From Amycolatopsis acidicola (GTDB taxonomy: Bacteria; Actinomycetota; Actinomycetes; Mycobacteriales; Pseudonocardiaceae): DNA of 64,000 bases. A model generated the notes under the pieces. It was not told where the DNA came from and did no database searches. It saw only the letters and a program-made list of their open reading frames with translations. Numbering within the stretch: the first letter of the stretch is position 1; each line of letters starts with the position of its first letter. Of the stretch, positions 25,101 through 37,100 are shown piece after piece. The DNA lies in NCBI RefSeq assembly GCF_007713735.2, contig NZ_VMNW02000024.1, forward strand, positions 36,968-100,967, in the 5' to 3' direction. Both the position numbers and the translations under genes were made by a program.

Positions 25101-28100
25101 TGGGCCGCACCGCGTCGAAGTACGTCTCACCGAACAGGTCCGCGAGCTCGTCGGTCAGGCCGGGTACGGCGGCGTCGAGTTCCATCGCGGCCGCGAGCGC
25201 GACCAGTTCTTCTCGCGGCTGCCCTGCGGCCAGCGAGACGCCGTTGAGGTCAGCCGTGAAGCGGAGGTGCTCCGGCGCCGAGAGCGTCAGCCGCTCGCCG
25301 CCGGTCGCGGAATCGTAGTCGTAGCGCAGGTTTTCGCCCATGTCGCCGAGCGACAACGCGGCCCGGCCGCTGGACTCCGCCAGCTTGCCGAGGGCGTCAC
25401 GCAGCGCCGCTTCTCCCGGGAAGACACCGGTTTCCGCCAAGATGGCTTCCACCGTGGCTTCCAGCCGGATCGACTCGGGCCCGCTCTGCACGTCCGCGTA
25501 GGTTCGCGCGATCCTCGTGACCATCCGCCGCGCGGTGGCCACCGCCTCCGCGCGCGCCTCGTCCGTCTCCGCGTCACGAACGGCGGCAAGGGCTTCTCGC
25601 AGCGTCACGCCGGGCGCGACCGAGGTCAGCAGCACTGCCCTGGTGATCCCGCCGGAAACCCGCCCCGCCGAGTACACCTCGGGCACGTCGAAGGTCCCGC
25701 CCGCGTACTCGGCGAGCTGCTCGTAACCGTGCAGGGTCGCCGCGAGCCTGCCGATGCGGTCGTGTGGGCGGGTGGCCGGGTCACGGTCCCCGATCTCGTC
25801 GAAGACAGTGAGCGTCGCGCGCGGCCCGTCGCCATCGGACACCAGGTGGACTTCAGGATCGCCGTAGGGACTGGAGATCGTCAGCTCACCGGCCGGGACT
25901 TCGAGGGCGTCCGCGGCGAAGGCACGCAAGGCTTCGTGCTGCTGGGCGATCGGCCGCGCCGGGTCGATCCCGTCGATCTCCGGCAGCGCCGCGACGAATT
26001 CGCGCCTGCCCAGCGCATGCACCCCACGGGGACGCCCTGGCACTCCGGTGAAGAACTTCCGCACGGCAGCGAAAATCCGCGCGAGCGCGGCCTGCCTCGG
26101 CTCCGGCAGCAGATCGACACCGAGCCGGGCCAGCGCGGCCAGCTCGTCTCCCAACGCCGCCTTCGCCTGCTCGATTTCCGCCGTTCCACTGGCGTTTTCG
26201 AGCACGCGCAGGCTCGGCGGCTCGGGCCGCCAGCCAAGGTTTTCCCTTACCCGCGCGACAAGTTCGGCCACCGGGAGGTCGTCGAGCGAGTGCCGCGCCG
26301 CCGGTTCGCCGATTCCTAGGTCCCGGCTGATCCGCTCGATCAGCCGCGCCGCGACCGCCGGATCCTCCTGTGCCGCAGCGCCCTGTTCCTCCACTTCGCG
26401 GGACAGCTCGGCGCTCACGCCGTGGTACAGCTCGACGTTCCGCTCAAGGCCGCGTCGCAGGGTCGATTCGTAGTGGCTGCTCAGTTCCGCCGCCAGCTCG
26501 AGATGACCACCGAACGCCGCCGCGATCTCCTCGGCCATGCTGTTCCCGGCCAGTCCGGAAAGCCCACCGGGCGCCAGGAACGACACCCCGCCGACCGGGT
26601 CGGTGGCCAGCCGCGCCTGGTCCCCGGCGCTGTACCGCAGCCCGGAAGTGAGCGGCGTGTTACCGGACCAGGCCGCGAACCGCTCCATGGCCTGGCGCGC
26701 GCGGCCGAGCCGGTCGCTCAGCGCGGTGACCTCCGCCTGGTTCGCGCCGGACCGCCGGAGCGCCGTGGATACCCATTCCAGCTGCAACGCGGCGAGGCTG
26801 AGCCAGTTGTTCGCGCCCGCGGCCAGCGCCCACCGCTCGCCCGCGGCGACAGCGAACCGTGCCTCGGCTTCCGCAGCGTGCCCGACGAGCGCGTACGCCT
26901 CCTCCCGCGCGCGCCGGTCCCCCTGCTCCCACCGGGTCCCTATCTCCCGCAACGAATCCCCGGCGGGTGCTTCGACCAGGATCCCGGCGTCCCCTTCCGC
27001 CGTGCGGACCAACGCGGCCCCGTGGACGCGCCCCGGCACCACGTCGTTCAGCCTGGCCCTGTCGAGGCCCGCGAGCCGGTGCACCAGTTCGCCAGGTGAA
27101 CGGTGCACGGTGACGTCGGCGACATGGCTGCCGTCGGCGAACAACCGGTAGCCCGACTCGTCGAGGCGAACCTCCAGCCGCCACGAACCCGGCTGGATTC
27201 CGAGGTGTGCCAACGCGAACTCGGCGATCGCGCGGTCTTCGAGGGACAGCGGGCTCACGGTTTCGGCCGCCTGCCCGGGAAGCACGTCCAGCTCGCTCAC
27301 GAACGCGCCGATCGTCCCGCCCTCGACCGCCGTAGTGGCCGCTCGCATCAGGCGCAGCGCCTCTGCCGCCCGGGACCTCGTGAGTTCGTTCTCCTGAGCC
27401 AGTTCCGCCCCGAGGACGTCGACCCCGGCCCCGGCCAGCGCGGAAAGCTCGCCCCGCACCGCGTCGAGCCAAGGAACGATCGCGCCGAGATCACGCTTCA
27501 CGTGCGCATCGCGCAGCAGGCGCAGTTTCCGACCGAGTTCCGCAGGCATTCCGCGGACGGCCAAGCCCGTGCGCACGCGTTCGAGGAGAGCGTCGGCCGC
27601 CGGCTGGACGCCCAGCTTGCTCCGCTCGAACGCCCTGTCCACCTCGCGCAGTACGTCGGCGACGGAAATCCCGTCGTTACCGACGCCCTGTTTCGGCTCC
27701 AGCGCCGCGGCGAGATCCGCCCACGTGCCCACGCCGGGCAGAGCGCGGGCGAACCGCTCGGGCAGGAAAGGCGTGAACAGCGTCTGGAAAGCGTTGAGCA
27801 GCAAGGCCTGCGCCAGCGGGTCGTGGCCGTGCTGGACGCGGGCGAGGAACTGCGGCGACATCAGGTCCTCGGTGCCGCGGATGGCCTGCCAGCCCGACTC
27901 CGCCAGCATCCGGTCGAACGCGACCGCGGTGCCCAGGTCCGGCCGGATGGCCCGCACCTTCTCGGCGACGGCGGCCACCACCGCATCGGTGCCGGCCATC
28001 GCGTCCTGTGCCCGGCCCAGCAGACCCGCCAGCGCCGGCACCGAAAGCGCACTCAGGTCGGACAGCAGTTCACCCCGCACCGACGCCCACTCGACATCCG

Positions 28101-31100
28101 GCCCCGGCCGCAGCAACCGCTTCAGCTCGGCGTTTTCCCGCAGCAACGGGTCCCGGCTGACCCAGTCCCGCAGCGCGCCGATCGGATTGTCCACTTCGGA
28201 CGCCCGCCGGAGCCAGTCCGCCAGCCGCGAGCGGTCGGCGTGCGACCCGCGCACCTGGCCTTCGAAGAACCGGGTGACCAGGCCGGAAGCGTCCGACGCG
28301 GTGAAGCCGAGCGGAGAAGTCCTTGGCGCGCCGGTGATCCGGACCTGGCCGTCCGAGCCCAGCCGGACGTCCACCGCCTGGTCGGCGGAGTACCCGACGG
28401 TGTCCTCCGGGCCGGGCGCCAGATGCTGCCCCGGGCCCGGTACCACAGTGCGCCGCGCGTCGCTCTCGAACACAACGTGCTCGTCCCGCTCGACGCGCAC
28501 GGCCCCGTCGGCGGCGACCGTGATCGTCACCCCGTCGGCGCGCGCGATTTCGATGGTGCCGCCGGTGGTCCTGATCCTGGTGCCACGACGGCCGTCTTCG
28601 AGTTCGAGCCCGTCCTCGAGCTGCCGGACGCCCGGCGCGTCGACCGCCTCGTACCGCCTGCCGGACGCGGTCACCGAGAGGCCGCTCTGTCCAATCTGGA
28701 CAGTTACCGTGATTCCGGCCGCCGCACCGGAAAGCGCGTGTACCGTGACCGAGTCGTCGTCGACCAGCACCCGCGGTGGCTCGGTGGGCACGTAGACGTC
28801 GAACAGCTCGTCCAGCGCTCCCGCCGTCCCGGCGAAACCCGCCAGGTAGGCGCCGGCGAGTTCGGCGGCTTCCAGGCTCCGGCCATCCGGCGCGGGCAGG
28901 GACGCAAGCAGGTCCAGCACCGCAGCTTCGCCGATGGCCCCGACGAGCACAGGGCCCAGCGAGCGCAGGAACGCCGAGCCGTCCGCGTCGAGCTTGCCCG
29001 GCAAGGAAAGCAGCTGGTGTCCCTCGTGCAGCCCGGCGAAGATGTCGCGTGCCGTCAGGCCGACATAGGGATCGGCGCCGAGGTGGAGTGCGGTACCGGT
29101 GGTGGCCAGCCGCTGCGCGAGGACCCGGTGCACGTCATCCGGGAGCCGATCGAGCAGCCGGAGCTGGGCGAACGCGGCCGGATGCGGGCTGTCGACGACC
29201 AGGCGGCCGGAGTAACGCGCGGACAACCGGTTCCGCGTTTCCTCGACTTCGCCGGGCATCTCGGCCTGGGTGTCCGAAAGCGCGTGGTACGGGTAGACCG
29301 GCAGCGCGTCGGCGATCGACTGTCCGGCGCGCGCGGGGTCCGCAGGCGTGAAGCGCAGGAACTCCAAGTACTCCTCGACCTGCTTCTCCAAGTCACGGCC
29401 CGTGACGCCCGTCGTGCGGAGCCACGCGCGGTAGTACGCCGCGAGCTGGATCCGGGTGTCGGTGTCGAAGTACCGGCCGTCCAGGCGCAACACCGTCCGG
29501 CGCGCCCAATCCTCGCTCAGCGGTTCCGGAGCACGATCGACGTCGCGGGTATGGCTCCTCGCGGTCCATTCCTCGCCGAGCGCCTCCGCGAACGCCCTCG
29601 TCGACTCCAGGTCGGCGTTGTACTCGCGGACGTCGGCGGCGAACCGCTCCAGCAGCCGGACCGCCGCCATTTCCTGCCGGTTGAGCCGGCCTTGCCGGGT
29701 GGCCAGCGGGACGTACTTGTCCAGGAACCGGACCACGCGCCGCCGCATCGCTCCCCGGCCGGGAACCGCCGCGAGCACTTCGCGCGCCAGCTCGACAGAG
29801 CCCGGCGCCTCCTGCATGGTCGAAGCGGGCGCCTCACCCGTGACCGGCTCGACAGGCTCGAGCGCTTCCTGCGCCGCGAAGTAGTAGTACCGGGCCATGT
29901 TCACGGCTGCCCGCGCGTCGGCGAGTTCGGCCGGAGTCGTTGCGGCGAGCAATCGCGCTTCGGCTCGGCTCAGCTCTTCCCGCGCTTCCGCGAGCCGGGC
30001 ACGAGCCGGGTCCGGCTTCCGCTCCTGCTGCTCGCCGCCGGAGGCCAGGACGATGGACTGCCCCGGGATCCCGCGTGGCAGGGAAGGCGTCGCCCAGCCG
30101 GCTTCCGGGCCACCATCGCGTGGCGCGACCGGCTGCCGCAGCCTGCCGTCCGGCCCGAGCACGACGGCCACCCGCCTGCCGGAAATCCCGGCCTCCGCCG
30201 GACTGACGCGGACCAACTCGGCGTAGGCGGCCACTTCCCGGGCGAGTGCTTCGCCGGCCGACCCTTCCGCCTGCCGCGCGGCGTGGTAGATCGCGACGAG
30301 CAACGTCTGGGATTCGAAGCTGAAGTACTGGCGGCCGTCGGTGTGCTGGTAGGTGCTGAGCACCGCCATCGCCGCGTATTCGGTGCCCAGCGGGTCGAAC
30401 AGCTCCGGCACGAGCGGATTGCGGAGCAGGTGGGGGTTGTCGGGCCGCGGCGCCCAGATTCCCAGTCCTGCCAGGAACACGGGCCACTCTCCCGACAACG
30501 GCTGGTTCGGCAGCAGGTCCGGGAAAACCCGATCGGCGTCCTGGTCGAGCACGAGCCGGACCAGATCGTCGTACGCACGGATGGCGGCGCTGAGTTCGAC
30601 CAGCACCTGCTGGGCCGGCACGACCTGACGCGTGACGGCGACGTCGCTGTACCACTGGACGAGCGGGCGAATCTCGTCCCGCAGCAAGGCGAGCGCCCTC
30701 CGGCCCTGCGCGGCAGCGTCCGAATAGGACTGTCCACCGATCGCCTCGGCGGCGGCGATCAACCGCGCCCAGCCGTCTTCGGTCAGATCCACCGAGTTCT
30801 GCAGGTGCCAGGCGATGGTCCCCTCGGCTGGGGAGTTCTCGCCCCACCACGCGGGCGGTGCGACCCGCACCGTACGGCCGAGGCGAGCCGCGGCGAGCGC
30901 ACGTTCCCGGCGCGGGTCGCTGTAGACCGAGGCGACGACGGCGGGCGGCGGCAGAACCGGCGGCAGCGAGCCCGTGCGCAGCACGACGGCGCGGTAGAAC
31001 ACCACGGCGGCAACGCTTTCCGCGATCCCGGCCACGTCCGGTTCGGCGCTCGCTGGCATCCGGACCAACTGCGTGTCCCAGTCCGCCGGACGCAGCAGGG

Positions 31101-34100
31101 AAAGGTTCGGGCCACTCGCGCCCTGCTGGTAGGTCACCGGGATCCGGTACACGCCATGGCTGTCGTGGATCTCGACGGTCAGGCCATCAGACTCGGCCCG
31201 CACACGCACCGCGCGGACCGAGGCGCCGAGCCGCAGTTCGATCTCGCGCTCAAGCCGCCAGCGCTGCTCCCCCGTCAACCGCGGAACCGATTCCGGCAGC
31301 CGCTCGCCCATCTCGGTGATCTCCCCGGCGGAGATCAGCGAAAGCACCGCGGCATACAGGCTGTCGGCGATGATCGGGGCCGACAATCGGTCCACCTGGT
31401 ACACCCCGGGCGCCCGCAGCCGGAAGAAGCCGTTCTCGTCGCGCTGGACGAGGTCGGTCGGCAGCAGTGGCCGGTGTTCCCGCGCCGCGGCGAAGTACGA
31501 CCATTCGGGGACAGCCGGACCGGTGCCCACCGTCAGCCAGATGTCCTGCTCCGCGCCCGGATGCCCGAGCCTGACCACGACCTCGCCGTCCCGGATCCGG
31601 TAGGCGTTGACGACCACCTCGGTACCGGCGAAGCGCGCCCGGATCGTCTGCTCGATGATGTCCATCTCGGCGCGGTCTGCACGCCCGGTCGTGTCCACAG
31701 TGGATTGTTCGGCGCTCTCGCCGATCAGGTCGACGATGAGCCTGCGGCGCCCGTCGGCGCCGGTGACGATCCGGCTTTCCACCACCAGCAGGGACTCCGG
31801 CGCCAGCAGCACCTCGTTCCGCTTCCCGGACGCGTGCAACGGCACCCAGTCGCGGGTGGTGACGCGCATCAGCACCGGCACCCCGTCGGCGTTGCCGAAC
31901 AGCTCCGCGAGCTCGGCGTCGGTGGTCGCGTAGTTCAGCGTGGGGAACGCAATCGCCGAGCCCTCGCGGAACATGCCGTCCCGCACCGCGGCCATCGGGT
32001 CGATCCCGCCACCGAGCCGGAGCAGGTGGGCGTACTGCTCGGCGGTGATCTTGGTGCCGCGCAGGAAGGTCCGGGGTTCGTCCGCCAGTGGCGCGTCGCG
32101 GACGATCCGCGCCGCGTTCTCGGCGATGACACCGATGTCCTCGGCGCCATCGGGTACGGCGGGCCGGGCCGCCCGCACTCCTCGCCAGCGCGCGAGATGC
32201 GCGAGATACCGGTTCGGTTCCGGGTTCTTGTCCTGGAACTTTTCCAGCCACTCGCGATCGTCCTCGCTCAGCCCGGCCCAGAACACCCGGAGGCGCTCGG
32301 CGATCGCTTCCGGATCGGCATCCGGCACCTCGCGGCTGAACCGGGTGTTCGTGTCCACCGGCACGCTCGCCCCGGTCGACCGCGCGAGGCCGAGGACCAT
32401 CGCCTGCGCGCTGCGCCGGGTGTGGGCGTCACGCAGCAACCCTTCGGCAAAACGGGATTCGCCGATCACCCTCAGCAGCGAGGAATCCGCCGGCACGTCG
32501 GCCACCCGCCGCCGGTACGCCGAATAGGCGTCGCCCGGAACCAGGTACCGATGCACGAAGTAGCCGATCGCGTCCACCCGGCCCCAGCCCGAGACCGGCC
32601 GCAGCGCGCTCACCACGGACGGGTCCAGCAGCGAAATCGGTTGTCCCGTCAGGTTTCCGTACGCGGTGGCGAGATCCTCCACCAGCTGGACGAGTTCGAC
32701 GCCACGATCGGCGGCCTGAGTACTGGCGGGATCGGCGGCGAACTGCCGCGCGGCCTCCTCCAGTTCCGCCAGCGCTTCGCGGCCCCACTGCCGGATCGTC
32801 TCCGCTTCGGCAGGAAGGTTCTCGCCCGCGTCGAAAATCTCGTGCATCCGCGTGATGGCCGTCAGGTCGACCTCGGGCTCGGTCGGCATGACGGGCCGGA
32901 CATCGACCGGGCCCGCGCTCCTGAGCGACCGTTCCAGGTATCCGGAAATCTCGTTGAGGGCGCGCAGAACCTCGTCGAGGAAGGCGTCGCGCGCGGCCCC
33001 GGCGGGCGGCAGCCCGGGCAGCACCAGTACCACCGGCCCGTCCGCCGTCCACTCCCCGCCGACGAGCCGGAAACCCGGCAACCGCAGGCGGACCGCCGTC
33101 GCGGCCGGGTCGATCACCGCGGTCATCAGCCACTGGGTGGAGCCGCGGTACCCCATCTCCCAGGTGCCGAGCAGGTCTCCGGTGTCCTCGCGGAGATCAC
33201 CGAGCACCATGTCGCTGCCCAGCTCGAACCGCCGCGCGGTGATCGCGTCGCGCAGCGCCGCCGGGACGACTTCGCCTTCCGTGCCCTCGGGAACCGGCAG
33301 GCTCAGCACGAGTTCGGCCGGTTCCACGGTGTCGCGGCCCGGCACCCGCTCCTCCGCCGGTGCGTGCTGGTTGCCAAGGCCCATACCGAGGTTCAGCCCT
33401 GGCAGCGTGCTCCAGTCCGCGTTCTCCGCGATGACCGCCGCGCTCAGCGGCCGGGGGACGACGGCTTCGCTGTCCCCTGCGCTGAGCGGGATTCCCCGCG
33501 CGGCAAGGATCTGCCGCAAGGCGTCGCCCTGCGTGCGTGCGTCCCGCACCGGCTCCAGCACGGTCCCAGGGTCCACATCGGACACACCACGGACCCGCAA
33601 TGCCGCGCTCAGCAACGCCTGGGAGACCACCTGCCCGTCGTACGGTTGCCGGTCGAGCATCGCGGCGGACAACGGCGCCGAAAGATCGCTCCAGATCGCG
33701 CTTTTGCGCGCGTGGGACAAGGCGACTCCGGCCGCGAACCGGTGGACCGGTGCTTCCGTCGCCGCGACCCGCGCCCACTGTTCCAGTAGCCCGTCGATCC
33801 GCTCGATCACCTCGTGGGCTTCGGCGAGCAGGTCGGCGTACTCGAGGAACGAGGCCGCGTTCGTGAGCCGGTCGAGCACGTGCGCCCAACGCCGCTGCAG
33901 CTCGTCGCCGAGGGCACGGTCGAAACCGGACCGCGCTTCGAACCCGGGGACCGCGGACGGCCCGTCCAGCCAGAACCGCAGATAGGTCAGCGGCGTGTGC
34001 GAGCGGCGGACATTCGCCTCGGCGTTCCACGACCGGCGGACGTCCTGGCTGGTTCCCCGCTGCGCCAGCAGCTCACCGAAGTACTCGACGACCTGCCGCA

Positions 34101-37100
34101 GCACCTCGTCCACCCCGACACCGCCGGGTGTCCGGTTCCCGGTCGAGGTCACCTCGATCGCCCCGCCACCGGCCTGAACCCGGACCGTGCCGTCCTCGGA
34201 GTGCGCGCGGACCCACCCGCCCGCGTCCAGCCGCAGTTGCGCGCCGCCGACCTGGAACGGGCTCGCCGGATCCGTGCCGGGAAGCACCGTGCCATCCGCG
34301 GCGAAGGCGACCAGCAGCTCTTCGTACTGGTAGACCTCCACCCGTCCATCAGCGGCGACGATTGTCGTCGTGCCATCCGGAGTGCGCACGGACCTGGCGC
34401 CGGTGGCCGGGTCGCGCGAGATCGACGTGACCCGGCCGGCCTCGTCGATGAAGCGCGCTTCGTCTTCGGACACGGCGATCCCGGCACGCGAGCCGACCAC
34501 GGCCGGGGCCCCGTTCCGTGGCAGGCGCAGGGCCGGGCCCGGCCGGTCGGCACCGTGGAGCCGGACGGTCAGCACCTCGCCCTGGAACTCGACCGCGGGC
34601 GCCGCGGGCGGCAGATCCACCCCGAGCGAGGTGCCCAGCGTGGGCCATTCCTGATGCCCTTCGAGTTCCTGCGCCGCGAGATCCGCCAGGTAGTCCGCCA
34701 GTAGGTCGGCGAAAACCTCCCCACGCGACTTGACCGAGGAGAAGACGCTGAACTGCTGCCCCGGCAACGCGATCGCCAGCTCGTGCAGCGCCGTCCACGC
34801 GGGGGTGTTCTCCGCGGGCTCGCCCGGCCCTGGGCCGAAGAACCTGCTGAGCAGGTGCGAAATCTCGTGTACCGAAATCCGCAGCAGGTTGCCGGTCTGG
34901 CTCACGGCCATCAGCCCGCCGAGATGCATCATCGTCCTGCCGTCCGGTTCACCGTCCGGGGAGAAGGCAACGTACTCGGAACCACCGATGGTGATCCGCG
35001 TGCTGTCGTACTCGGTGAGCCCGTGGGTGTGGTCCAGCCGGAGATCACGGTGGTAGTCGCTGTGCAGGCTGGTGAAAGCGTCCTTGGCGAGGCCGCCGAC
35101 GTAGCGCGCGTAACCCGTGCCGATGTTCAGTTCACCGTCGCGGTCGGCGATCGCCTGCGCGATCACCCGGTGCACCGCGTCGGGAAGCATCGCCAGCACC
35201 CGCACGTGCGTCTGGACCATCGGGCCGGTGTCGTCGAGCCGGAGCCGCTCGCCGTAGAAACCGCGCAGCCGCGCCAGGTTTCCGGCGAAGGCCGCGTTCT
35301 CCGGGAAGCCCGCGGCGCCGCGGTTCATCTCGATCGTGTCGTACAGGGCGTGGCCGAACACCTCGACCAGCTGGCTGCCGACGAGCCGCGGCACGACCGG
35401 CGCACTGGCCAGGAAACCCGTGTAGCCCGCGACCTCGTCCTCCAGTTCGGCACCGCGAAGCCCCTTGGCCTCCAGCAGCGTCCGGTACAGGCCGGCCACC
35501 AGCACCTGGGTGTCGAACGAGTACCGGTCGCTGCCGGTGCTCCGGTCGGTGGTGAGCCGGAAGACGCCGCCGTAGTTCGGGCCCAGCGGGTCGTGGAGCA
35601 GCGGGCCCGCCGGATTCCGCAGCGCCTCGGGGTTCGTGGTCTCCGGCACCCACAGTCGCCCGTCCGCCATGGTCGCGACGGGCGCGACCGCGCCGTCGGT
35701 GTGGTGCACGGACACCAGCTGGTCCGGCAGGAGGTCCGCGAACACCCCGGCCACGTCGGCGTCGAGCACGGACTGGACGAACTCGTTGTACGCCCGGATC
35801 CGTTCGCTCACGCGCTGCAACGTGGCGCCTGCCGCGGCGACGTCACCCCGCGCCGCGTCGTCGGTGTACTGCTGCACCAACGGCCGGACCTGGCCGCGCA
35901 GGAACTCCAACGAGCGGCGCGCGCCTTCCTCGGCCCACGCGAACGTGGGCCCGCTCGCCCTGGCCGACGCGAGCGTGATCGTCCGCATCCAGAGCTGTTC
36001 CTGCTGAGACACGGCGTATTGCAGATGGCCGGTCAGCGAAGCGCTCGCGGGCGGGGCGCCGCGCCACGGCTCCGCCGGAGGGATTCCGGGCTCGGTGCCG
36101 CGTTGCGCCGCGATTCGGGCGCGCAGGTCGCCCACCGCGATCCGGCGCGTCCGTTCCGCATCGACGCGGGCGGCCTGCTGTTTCCGGAGGTTCGCGGCGT
36201 GCCGGATCCGCGCGTCGTTCAACTTGTCGCGAACGACGGCGAGGTTGTGGCCGTCGCGGAGCCGCAACGCCTCTTCGAGCAAAGCGATGTCCGCGGCCGA
36301 CTTCCGGACCTCGGCGTCGGCCTGCGCCTCACGTCCGACCACGGGGTCCGGTAAAGCTTCGGCGACACCGAAAACGAGGGCGCGGTGCAGGTGCACGGCC
36401 CGGAGACTGTCCACAATGGCCACTGAATCCGAAGCCGACAGCACGCTCAGCCGATGGGTGTGCCGCTCACCGGGCACGGTGAGCGCGAGCGTCGGCCACG
36501 CGCCGTTGTGCAGCGAAACGGGCACTTGGTACTCGCCGTACCGGTCCGCGGCGGTGATCAGCAGCCCACCAGGGGTGTCCTTGACGTCGGCCCGGATTCC
36601 GTACTGGGCAAGGATTCGCCCTTCGAGATCGCGGCGCGCCTCCGCCGCCATGCGCAACGGCCAGCCCGGCGTCTCAGCCGGGCTCCGCTGCTCGGCCGCG
36701 ACGAAGAGCCGGTCGGCGATGATCTTCGCGGAGTCCGGGTCGAACGCGGGCAGGCGAAGCCGCAGCAGGCCGTCGTCGCGCTGTTCCCCTTCCAGCGAAC
36801 GGTGGTTCCCGGCGATCAGCCACACATCCGGGTTGCCCCAGCCTGCGGTGAGCCGCACGGCGACCTCGCCATCGGCGATCTCGTAGGCGGCGACTTCCAC
36901 GTCGCGCCCGGCGAAGCGCGCGCGGACGCTGTCTTCGATCCCGCGCAGCACGACGCTGCCGACGATCCCGAGCGGCCTGGCTGTCGTCGGCGCCTGGAAA
37001 ACCGGCTGCGGCGCCCCGACACTGGCGTCGGCGGGCTGTGGCGGCGCTTCCGGGCCCGGCGGCAAGGACTCGCGGGCGACCGTCACCCCCAGCAGCCGCG

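Larger units (their letters stand above)
11500..36000 (-). repeat. large repeated unit, seven beta-cassette copies
   Basis: A unit of several hundred residues recurs. Its parts in order are a helical bundle (E-x-x-W-L-R ... Y-N ... L-D); L-R-N-P-x-G-P-L-x-x-D-P-L-G (35581-35635, 30385-30430, 16125-16175, 12901-12960, with worn forms near 29480, 24560, 22150 and 18490); R-Y-G-D-R-L ... L-P-x-x-x-H-R; a beta cassette ending G-x-x-N-R-T-x-x-G (near 34120, 28300, 23440, 20970, 17390, 14620, 11600); a helical domain; and D-G-I-S-V-G-D (near 27670, 22830, 17060, 14000). Enzyme-like domains are inserted in some units only. This looks like serial duplication with loss of pieces. Confidence 0.7.

Noticed and set aside
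3682..33789. Very long plus-strand open frames opposite the giant gene, some near 2,000 codons
   Set aside because: They are Arg/Pro/Gly-rich without domain motifs and lie opposite the minus-strand frame that carries clear motifs; high GC keeps antisense frames open.
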